DNA of 40,572 nt from Methanomassiliicoccales archaeon (lineage in GTDB: Archaea > Thermoplasmatota > Thermoplasmata > RBG-16-68-12 > SOIM01), in assembly GCA_004377185.1 (NCBI GenBank), contig SOIM01000057.1, forward strand, positions 1-40,572, read 5' to 3'. This document shows, one piece after another, positions 34,463-40,572 of the stretch; positions within the stretch are counted from its first letter, which is position 1, and each line of letters opens with the position of its first letter. Below the pieces are notes generated by a model. That model saw only the letters and a list, made by a program, of their open reading frames with translations, did not search any database and was not told where the DNA came from. The translations under genes and the position numbers were made by a program.

Positions 34463-34799
34463 CCTTGCCTCACCTCTTGAGTTCTCATATCACCCTCGAG
34501 TTACTTCATTCGTCTCTTTTTGAGCCTGTTCTCAAATGGGCTTGATCTACTTGAACTCTCTCACCTCAGCTGATTTCGGCTCATACTCCCAGCCTTGTAG
34601 CAACAGGTGATTGATATGACTGCAATGTCATTAGATGTCGTTGTTGAATCAACGCTGATACCAACTTCTCATCTTTCTTGTCGCAGACATGCTTACGGTG
34701 AATGTAGGAATGGTAGAGTCCAATATGAAACTCGAAATTTGCTCGTCAGAAGTATCTCACCAGTCAGGCGACATTCCTTGGATGGAAGTAAGCGCTCGG
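34463..34799. other. Intergenic stretch without a supported gene
   Basis: The minus-strand HNH and peptidase genes leave 337 nt between them. A plus-strand frame at 34607-34834 has no start signals and no recognisable motif. Nothing else is seen. Confidence 0.4.
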
Positions 34800-36797
34800 C
34801 TAGGAAGATCTCTTCTTCCTTTTCCAGAGTATAGGAATCAGCATAGCGACCCCAACGACTGCAATCACTACAGATACAACAATCCACAGTACGCCTGCCT
34901 CAGCTTCGCTCGGCAACTCCAAGGAGCGTATTTGCCCGAAGAAGGCAACAAGAACAGTATCCGCATCAGAAGACCAAACAGGGAACCTCAACACCCCTGT
35001 TTCTGACCCTCCAAACCCCGCATGACTAGGGTGCTCATAGAGAATCTCGACAAATCCGCTCCCAACATCAATCACGCAAAGCTTTCGTGCAAACTCCCTC
35101 TTTAGTGTGTAAGCAATTCTTTTTCCGTCAGGGGACCAAGAAGGGAAGCTCACATTCTCTCGTGTAGAAGTGAGTTGTTGCGGATTGGAGCCATCAGAAT
35201 CTGAAACATAGAGATCGTAAAGCCCGGCAGCATCGGAAACGAAAGCCAATTTGGAGCCATCAGGCGAGAAAGCTGGTGACCCCTCGTTCGCCTCGGTCGC
35301 AACAAGCTCGCGGATATTGGATCCGTCGGATTCCATGACAAAGATATCCCACTCGCCGTTCCTGTTTGACGTAAAAGCGATTTCCTCCTCATCCGGCGAC
35401 CAAGAACCCATGACGTTCACAAATCCGTCATCGGTCAGCTGTGTCAGATTCTTGCCATCGATGGTCATCTTGTAGACGTCATAGGCCCCGTTCCTGGTGG
35501 ATGTGAATGCAACCCATGTCGCGTTATAATCCAGCTTCGCGTCACCGTCATATCCTGCTTCACTGGTCAACCGTTTCTGCCCACTGCCGTCTTCATTGGA
35601 AAGAAAGATGTCCAGGCTACCATGCTGATCAGATACCCAAAGGAGTTTTCCGTTCTTCGCAGAAGTCGGCATGTCCCAACCAGGGGAGTCAATAAGCACC
35701 TCTCCAGGAACCTTCTCGATCTCTTCCCAATCATATCCAACTGCGAAATCCTCAGAGAGAAACTCCTTCCAATCGTCGTTGAATTCATCAACTGTTCTTC
35801 CAAAGACGGTGGAGAAAACGATTTCCATATTATCGCGGGTGGTCTTCGTCCCATCCCATCCCTCAAATGCCTTCAAGAAGTCCAGAAAGCCTTGTCTTCC
35901 GTATTCGTCTATGATGTATTTGATTACAGTGTAGCCCTCTCCAAGTGCGATGTGATCGTAGTTAAAGAGGTCATCTATGTCAGTCAATTCATCATTCTCG
36001 AGAAGAGTCCAGATCCACCATCGGACGTACACATCACTTGCAGACAAATGTTGAAAAGCGTAGTAGGTGGGCAGCCCTTCCCTCAGCCACGGAGGATACA
36101 AGCTTCCGTTATGATCCCTTGTCTGGTGGTCCCTCACGACATGAATGAATTCATGCGTAGCAATCCATTCTCTCATGTCCAGACTGTTGTCGTTCGACTG
36201 AACCGCCCATTCAGGAGAGAGGCTCAAGAACATTTCAGGCTCGCCTGATTGAGATTCTCTGGATGGCATTACATACCCCCAGAAGCCCAGGTCGATTGTT
36301 TCGGGAGGGAGTATGTCAGGATCAGTGCTTATGTTGACACGGGTTTTGCCCGGGAAGATGAAGTCAAGGAACTCAGTCGCTCCTTGAAAGATTCTCTCAA
36401 GTGTCTCGCCTTCTACATCAACCATGTTGTCAATGTTTCCCTCAAAACTCAGGTTGAAATGGTCCGTTTCTAAGTGGCTTCCTCTTGTGCCAGTTGACAT
36501 AGAAGGAGGAGTTGAGGGAAACCTGTTCAGAGGGGGGCCGGAGAAGTCATTCACGCTAAATAGATTAAGAAGCAATGCCACCACGGAACCGACAGCCAAT
36601 AGCTCTGCAAAACCACTCTTCCGATTTCTGAAGCTATGTAACGACACAAATCTAGCCAAGAGAGCCCCGTGTCCTATTAAGGAGAGTGAGAATAAAATGG
36701 TTATGGAAGCCCGAATAGAATATCCCGAGGCTTGGCCATCACAAAATGTCGCAATCCAATATGAACTTCGACATTTCTTCTCAATTTCAAGTGTCAA
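34800..36797 (-). CDS. Membrane metallopeptidase (gluzincin-like) with TolB-type propeller
   Basis: A 665-aa protein. Two N-terminal spans (~30-48 and ~67-83) precede an extracellular zinc peptidase domain with ATHEFIHV (HEFIH at 215-219) and the downstream Glu in WLREGLPTYYAF, the pattern of MA-clan gluzincins. A WD40-like/TolB beta-propeller follows with repeated units such as WSPDEEEIAFTSNRNGEWDIFVMESDGSN, then a C-terminal span (VLWIVVSVVIAVVGVAMLIPIL) and KRKKR tail. It probably processes or binds surface proteins. TTG 36797 was chosen because CTTATATAGG (minus-strand CCTATATAAG) lies about 20 bp upstream; the frame stays open to 37274, so ATG 36920 or others remain possible. Confidence 0.78.
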   Translation of the reverse strand: MTLEIEKKCRSSYWIATFCDGQASGYSIRASITILFSLSLIGHGALLARFVSLHSFRNRKSGFAELLAVGSVVALLLNLFSVNDFSGPPLNRFPSTPPSMSTGTRGSHLETDHFNLSFEGNIDNMVDVEGETLERIFQGATEFLDFIFPGKTRVNISTDPDILPPETIDLGFWGYVMPSRESQSGEPEMFLSLSPEWAVQSNDNSLDMREWIATHEFIHVVRDHQTRDHNGSLYPPWLREGLPTYYAFQHLSASDVYVRWWIWTLLENDELTDIDDLFNYDHIALGEGYTVIKYIIDEYGRQGFLDFLKAFEGWDGTKTTRDNMEIVFSTVFGRTVDEFNDDWKEFLSEDFAVGYDWEEIEKVPGEVLIDSPGWDMPTSAKNGKLLWVSDQHGSLDIFLSNEDGSGQKRLTSEAGYDGDAKLDYNATWVAFTSTRNGAYDVYKMTIDGKNLTQLTDDGFVNVMGSWSPDEEEIAFTSNRNGEWDIFVMESDGSNIRELVATEANEGSPAFSPDGSKLAFVSDAAGLYDLYVSDSDGSNPQQLTSTRENVSFPSWSPDGKRIAYTLKREFARKLCVIDVGSGFVEILYEHPSHAGFGGSETGVLRFPVWSSDADTVLVAFFGQIRSLELPSEAEAGVLWIVVSVVIAVVGVAMLIPILWKRKKRSS

Positions 36798-36812
36798 AAC
36801 GAAGGAAGTACG

Positions 36813-36822
36813 CTTATATAGG
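36813..36822 (-). promoter_or_regulatory. TATA box of the membrane metallopeptidase gene
   Basis: The minus strand reads CCTATATAAG here, 16-25 bp before TTG 36797. This supports a leaderless TTG start, although the open frame continues upstream to 37274. Confidence 0.5.
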
Positions 36823-37064
36823 GGCACATCTATTTTGTCCCAGTTATCTAAGCATCCCTCCACAACGAGGCCGTTCGGCTTGTTTTTCCATCTGGACGGC
36901 CACCCTTTTTTTCTCATGTACGAGGGACGGAACCTTTTCTCATCAGTTTCTGAGAGAGGGGTAACAAGACCGTTATCAATTCTGATAATAGCACTGGAAA
37001 CATCATTTGCTATTCCTGAGGACAACTCCGAGAGCCTTAAGCTATTCTCTTCTCTAATTGGCAA

Positions 37065-37490
37065 ATGATGAAAAGGAAAGAGATTGTAGTCGGGAAGAAG
37101 GTCACGAAACCCCCCTGGCTGTCTTTCAAAAGAGCTGTGTTTAGTCTGGAAATTGCAGCTCCAATCAGAGTGATATCTGAAATCGAGAAGTATCTTGTTG
37201 AACATCAGTATTCGACTTATAACCAGGTAGATTTCGTGGAGAGAGGAGATGAGAACATAGACTATTTTCCTCAAGAAATGTTTGATGTGTATCCCAATGA
37301 AATCATGGGTGCAACTCTGCTCTATGTTTCATATCGAGAAGAATTCATTCATCTAGCGGAACTTGTTGAGAATGTTCCATTATCATGCGATGTTCATGAT
37401 TGTTGCAATCCACGGGCTGCATTAAGAGGCCTTCTGAATGGTTATAACATCAAGAATATTATTGGTTTCATTGAGCAAACAATTCGATAA
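37065..37490 (+). CDS. Hypothetical protein
   Basis: A 141-aa soluble protein with no family recognised. It has a basic N-terminus (MMKRKEIVVGKKVTKPPW), then mixed strand/helix (AVFSLEIAAPIRVISEIEKYLVEHQ) and a Cys pair near the C-terminus in CDVHDCCNPRAALRG. A CCTTAAGC about 27 bp before the ATG fits a leaderless promoter. It is divergent from the peptidase gene; the 267 nt between them hold only promoter elements that I can see. Confidence 0.5.
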   Translation: MMKRKEIVVGKKVTKPPWLSFKRAVFSLEIAAPIRVISEIEKYLVEHQYSTYNQVDFVERGDENIDYFPQEMFDVYPNEIMGATLLYVSYREEFIHLAELVENVPLSCDVHDCCNPRAALRGLLNGYNIKNIIGFIEQTIR

Positions 37491-37589
37491 CAGTGCTCAA
37501 AGCAAGTGGGGGATGGTTGGCACGGGAAGGCAATGGTGCGAGATTCTAGATTAGTGCGTCATCTGTCACGAAGTGGAATTGAGGGCCCC

Positions 37590-37850
37590 TTATCCCTCAA
37601 CATTGACTACGAAGTCGATAGTATTCCCTGACTTAGTCTTCTCCAGAACTTCAACTAGAGGAGACCTCAACGGGCCCTCTGAACTATAGTATCTTCCTGA
37701 TCCGACATATTTCTCAATGCTGGGAGCTGTTCTCACAGGCTCGTTCCAAGAAGCAGTCCTATGAGAAACACTGACACAGCGACGAGGTAGAAGGCCCTGC
37801 AAATCGATTTCAAAGACTTTCGGGAAAAGATTAAGAATTCGCAGATCCAT
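37590..37850 (-). CDS. Possible small protein, weakly supported
   Basis: An open frame of 86 aa from ATG 37850, reading MDLRILNLFPKVFEIDLQGL and ending SGNTIDFVVNVEG. Composition is protein-like, but no promoter, ribosome binding site or family motif is visible. It is the only candidate in the gap between 37490 and 37859. Confidence 0.25.
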   Translation of the reverse strand: MDLRILNLFPKVFEIDLQGLLPRRCVSVSHRTASWNEPVRTAPSIEKYVGSGRYYSSEGPLRSPLVEVLEKTKSGNTIDFVVNVEG

Positions 37851-37858
37851 GTTTGCCT

Positions 37859-38293
37859 ATGAACCTTGCGGACATCACGGTTGAACTCAGGGTCATCAGG
37901 AATATGGTTCTAGAGCAAAGAGTTCAGGCCGAGAAAATGGGGAATAGACTGGGAAGAGTGCTTAGGTCATTTGCACCTGGAACCTTGTCTGAGGATCTCG
38001 TAGAGATGGACTCAGAGATAAGAAACATTCTGAAACCTATCGATGAACGTCTCGATCCTGTAATGGAGAATATGATTGGACTGAGCCCCTCGGGGGAATG
38101 GCAGATGAACAATTTCTTTCCAATGGCCAATGAATATGATAAGTTGTCAGGTATGGTGAGCGCCTTTGGCTTGGTCATATCAGGATGGTTTGAGATGGCA
38201 GGCGACCTTGCCAAAGCTGAGAGAATCAGAAAAGAACATGAGAAGTTGACTCAAAAGCAGGCAAGATATCCTCCTGCTCCTGAGGTGGCGTGA
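37859..38293 (+). CDS. Hypothetical helical protein
   Basis: A 144-aa protein, nearly all alpha-helical with heptad-like stretches (LADITVELRVIRNMVLEQRVQAEKMGNRL; EDLVEMDSEIRNILKPIDERL) and a mid-protein hydrophobic helix (YDKLSGMVSAFGLVISGWFEMAG), ending in a charged helix and Pro-rich tail. Coiled-coil dimerisation is likely; the function is unknown. ATG 37859 was preferred to the in-frame TTG two codons earlier. AAAGATTAAG about 30 bp upstream may be the promoter. Confidence 0.55.
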   Translation: MNLADITVELRVIRNMVLEQRVQAEKMGNRLGRVLRSFAPGTLSEDLVEMDSEIRNILKPIDERLDPVMENMIGLSPSGEWQMNNFFPMANEYDKLSGMVSAFGLVISGWFEMAGDLAKAERIRKEHEKLTQKQARYPPAPEVA

Positions 38294-38690
38294 GAATTGA
38301 AATCAGAGTTCCAAAAGTCCGATGTATATCGTCACGACACTCATCTCCAATAATTCCTTCGGAAACGTCCGAGTTGGTATAGCAAAGTCGGACATTTCAG
38401 TCCAAGCGAGGTCCTGGCAAGCAATACTACCGCCGGAGGAAGAAATTAGGAGGATTCCCGAACAGCGAAGACACCCTCAACCGTCTCCCCATTCCTGTTC
38501 CATTTTGGAGCCAGGTTGTTGCGGATATATCAGAATTCTCATTGTTGCATCATTCTCATGCTTTCCAAATATGACTATATGGGCTTCTGAAACAGATACC
38601 CAAGAATCGCTTGTGTGAAGTGTGTAATTCCCCTTGGTTACAGAGTCTTCTTTATTTCCCTCTAGACAGAACTAGTGTCGGAGGTAAAAC
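38294..38690. other. Intergenic stretch with the doxX promoter
   Basis: A plus-strand frame at 38322-38618 has atypical composition and no start signals, so it is not called. CTTTATTTCC near 38650 is a likely TATA box for the DoxX gene, and CGGAGGT lies 6 nt before its ATG. Confidence 0.45.
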
Positions 38691-39236
38691 ATGTCCGAAA
38701 TATGGAAAAGGTTCAAGAGAGCGATGAAAGAGAGAAGGATCCCGTGGATGCGGGTACTTGTCATAATGGTCGGTCTTCTTTGGCTCCATTCGGCATTGGA
38801 GAAGTTATTCGACCCAGCATACGTCGATGGATTCGCTGGAACGATGTTCTTCTTCGGTATTGAGAATCCGAACGCCTGGTACGTGGACTTCCTGAACGGT
38901 TTCGTCATTCCGAACGCAGCAGCATTCGCCATGGCGATAGCGATCGGTGAGCTCCTGGTGGGCCTTTCCTTCGTATTGGGAGGCTTCACAAGGTTCGGGG
39001 CAATCGGTGGAATCCTACTGAATGTGAACTTCTTCTTCGCAGCCAGTCATGTCAGCCCTGCGGTCTGGAGTGTCAATCTCCTGTTGATTGGACTACAGCT
39101 AGTGTTCATATTCTCCAAGGAAGCGAAGGAGCTGAGTGTTGACCAACTCGTTCAGTCAAAACTGTCCAAACGACTGGGATCGCCCGGGCGAAAAGCTCTC
39201 GACATAGTCATCGGCGCGCCTGCTGGTGCCACGTAA
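38691..39236 (+). CDS. DoxX family membrane protein
   Basis: A 181-aa protein of the DoxX/DoxD-like family. Four spans are visible: ~20-37 (VLVIMVGLLWLHSALEKLF), ~72-95 (FVIPNAAAFAMAIAIGELLVGLSFVLGG), ~100-117 and ~122-140 (WSVNLLLIGLQLVFIF). The family motif LHSALEKLFDPAYVDGFAG with its Glu-Lys is present. DoxX proteins take part in membrane redox chemistry, including thiosulfate:quinone oxidoreductase and detoxification complexes; the partner here is unknown. The ATG has a good ribosome binding site (GGAGGT). The last ~30 residues are a basic cytosolic tail. Confidence 0.85.
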   Translation: MSEIWKRFKRAMKERRIPWMRVLVIMVGLLWLHSALEKLFDPAYVDGFAGTMFFFGIENPNAWYVDFLNGFVIPNAAAFAMAIAIGELLVGLSFVLGGFTRFGAIGGILLNVNFFFAASHVSPAVWSVNLLLIGLQLVFIFSKEAKELSVDQLVQSKLSKRLGSPGRKALDIVIGAPAGAT

Positions 39237-39435
39237 TACTCTGTGCTGGTAAACAACCAAAGTCGGTCTGTCCCTTAACTCGAAACCCCCTGGCTGACTC
39301 AAAAGAGCGTAGTGTTGAAGAAGTATATTCGGGAGATATACTCGCCATACACCCTTCTGGTCCTACAAGAGAGAGGAGGCCTAATGTGAATCCTCTGGCA
39401 CCCAGGGGTTCGTTCTCATTATTATCCCGCCTGAT

Positions 39436-39453
39436 AATGATAACAATATCATT
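39436..39453. promoter_or_regulatory. AATGAT-6-ATCATT dyad, possible operator
   Basis: AATGAT (39436-39441) and ATCATT (39448-39453) are perfect inverted repeats around AACAAT, in an A/T-rich stretch about 50 bp before ATG 39499. The wHTH protein encoded just downstream could bind here to control itself. Confidence 0.4.
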
Positions 39454-39498
39454 TTGGTAACCAATGCAACGTTCTCGCATCGCAGAGGGACCGGGTGA

Positions 39499-39831
39499 AT
39501 GCATCGAGAAAAGACCCTTGGCAATTTTGAACGCTTGAAGCGATATTTCCAAGAGCGATCCCATGTTGAGATTGACGAGGAAGACATCTTCATACTGGCA
39601 TCCGCTCTGGAAAATCCTTTGACGATGGAAGAGATGTGCTATTCAATAGGTCTGAAGCAGGTGACGTGCATCGCTAAGGTGCGGAAGCTCATGAAAGCTG
39701 GTCTTCTGGACCGATCCAGATCTCCAAAGGGAAAGAAGCGCGGAGGCTTGATCGTCTACCAGCTCTCCGATAACATTGTCTCTGATTTCAACTCGACAAA
39801 GGAGGCGGAGAATGTGTCACATGCTCCCTGA
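39499..39831 (+). CDS. Winged-helix transcriptional regulator
   Basis: A 110-aa protein. The core is a wHTH: DIFILASALENPLTMEEMCYSIGLKQVTCIAKVRKLMKAGLLDRSRSPKGKKRGGLIVYQLS, with a recognition helix (KQVTCIAKVRKLMKAG) and a basic wing, as in ArsR/TrmB-type archaeal regulators. The N-terminal ~25 residues are charged. ATG 39499 follows GGGTGA. It overlaps the next gene by 20 nt, so the two are co-translated. Confidence 0.7.
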   Translation: MHREKTLGNFERLKRYFQERSHVEIDEEDIFILASALENPLTMEEMCYSIGLKQVTCIAKVRKLMKAGLLDRSRSPKGKKRGGLIVYQLSDNIVSDFNSTKEAENVSHAP

Positions 39832-40222
39832 GATCCGAGAGATTATCGATTATGGGTTCTTGAATCAGAAGCTCGACGACCCGGTCAAACTCGATATTCT
39901 TTTCTATGAGCTTGACAGGGTGGAGAAAACCCTTGAGGCAAGAGGCACACCTTACGTTTTCCTAGACCCAGAGGAGGCAGAAATCTCTGTTGAGGGGGGA
40001 AGGAAGAAATTTGAGAGACATGCAAAGTGGATAAGGGAAAGGCTTTCAGACAAGGAAGTCATCACATCGATACCAAGGGAGAGAATGGATGATTTGTATG
40101 ACTGCCTGATCGATGTCTTGTGGAGAGGGGACGTACATGCAATGATAATTCTGACTTTGGCTCAAATAGTAATCATTCAAGGACTCGAAGAATATTGCGA
40201 GCATGACACTCTAGCCCCATGA
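39812..40222 (+). CDS. Hypothetical protein coupled to the wHTH regulator
   Basis: A 136-aa mostly helical protein with no family recognised. Acidic and basic helices (KLDILFYELDRVEKTLEARG, KKFERHAKWIRERLSD) lead to a hydrophobic helix near the C-terminus (VHAMIILTLAQIVIIQGLEEYCEH). ATG 39812 was chosen because GGAGG lies 6-7 nt upstream inside the regulator gene; the longer frame from 39776 has no such site. The overlap suggests it works with, or modulates, the regulator. Confidence 0.6.
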   Translation: MCHMLPEIREIIDYGFLNQKLDDPVKLDILFYELDRVEKTLEARGTPYVFLDPEEAEISVEGGRKKFERHAKWIRERLSDKEVITSIPRERMDDLYDCLIDVLWRGDVHAMIILTLAQIVIIQGLEEYCEHDTLAP

Positions 40223-40427
40223 TAGCGAAAAACTATCGACTCTGCATCCAGGACTAGTCGCATCAGAACTTTTGGGGACCTTTAAGTCTTCCAGGTCGAT
40301 GCTGTCTTTGGCGATAAGCGTGCTCGTGGAAGAGAGGATTGGACATTGAGTTGTCAGTCCACGACACGCTATCGCTAGTGGTTGTCGGAAGACGGGCCCA
40401 AGTCCACTCAGATTGGAGGGATGAAGG

Positions 40428-40572
40428 ATGAATGCTCAGTATCCTCCAGAAGACTATCCTTGCCCTAAATGCGGGAATGAGTCCGTTACTTCAATCCTTG
40501 ACGAGAACGGGCTTGCGGAGACTTCCTGCGGGTCTTGCGGGGAGCGGATATATCCAAATACCAAGGAAGAAT
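40428..40572 (+). CDS. Zinc-ribbon protein, N-terminal part (runs off window)
   Basis: The first 48 residues show a zinc ribbon: YPCPKCGNESV, then a turn and ETSCGSCGERIYPN, giving CPKC and CGSC knuckles. ATG 40428 has a GGAGGG 8-9 nt upstream. A CTTTAAGT near 40279 may be the promoter, leaving a long leader. The C-terminus lies beyond the window, so the family cannot be named. Confidence 0.6.
   Translation, partial: MNAQYPPEDYPCPKCGNESVTSILDENGLAETSCGSCGERIYPNTKEE

Noticed and set aside
36424..37068. Plus-strand 214-codon open frame opposite the metallopeptidase gene
   Set aside because: It is the antisense of a gene with clear peptidase and propeller motifs, and its own translation shows none.
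40391..40401. CGGGCCCA as a possible second copy of the tRNA-derived attachment site
   Set aside because: Only 8 bases match the 20-mer and the strand is opposite to that required; chance is likely.
1..40572. CRISPR array or cas genes
   Set aside because: No regularly spaced repeats and no Cas motifs were seen on either strand.

Overview
The window looks archaeal, most likely a euryarchaeon of the Thermoplasmata kind (the class is an inference). It carries the archaeal diphthamide enzyme Dph6, a NurA/HerA pair, an archaeal-type creatininase next to ribose-5-phosphate isomerase A, and many genes with an A/T-rich TATA box about 25 bp before a leaderless ATG, GTG or TTG start. There is no rRNA, no intact tRNA and no CRISPR array.

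Layout. 1-8.3 kb is ordinary chromosome: rpiA (partial), a creatininase-family amidohydrolase, a large membrane-anchored alpha-2-macroglobulin with an intact thioester motif, a winged-helix/zinc-ribbon/multi-TM protein and dph6. At 8310-8329 lies a perfect 20-nt 3' end of a tRNA with no tRNA body, followed by the broken-off N-terminus of a TctA-like permease. I read this as the edge of an integrated island. From there to about 34.5 kb the content is accessory: a NurA-HerA-DruA-like (DUF4338) operon, a solitary HEPN protein, small membrane proteins, a 1.5-kaa sacsin-type HATPase/DUF3883 protein, a DHH phosphoesterase relative, a secreted LamG protein, an RNase HI-SWIM fusion with a small partner, a 944-aa adenine-specific DNA methyltransferase with a nuclease-like N-terminus, a decayed E1/ThiF-like gene, a zinc-finger/HTH/RHH group resembling plasmid or provirus genes, and an HNH endonuclease. 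34.8-40.6 kb returns to a membrane metallopeptidase with a TolB-like propeller, a DoxX-family protein, small regulators and a zinc-ribbon protein cut by the window end.

How the genes fit together. The island looks like a defence island. The strongest candidate for an undescribed system is the three-gene operon at 9079-13097: a NurA nuclease, a HerA translocase and a DUF4338 (Druantia DruA-like) protein, linked by a ribosome binding site 6 nt from the HerA start and by an 8-nt gene overlap. NurA-HerA normally works in DNA end resection; a co-translated DUF4338 protein suggests the pair has been recruited to act on foreign DNA. The HATPase-DUF3883 protein, methyltransferase, HEPN protein and RNase H-SWIM fusion are separate single- or two-gene candidates. 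All assignments rest on reading motifs by eye; no database was searched.
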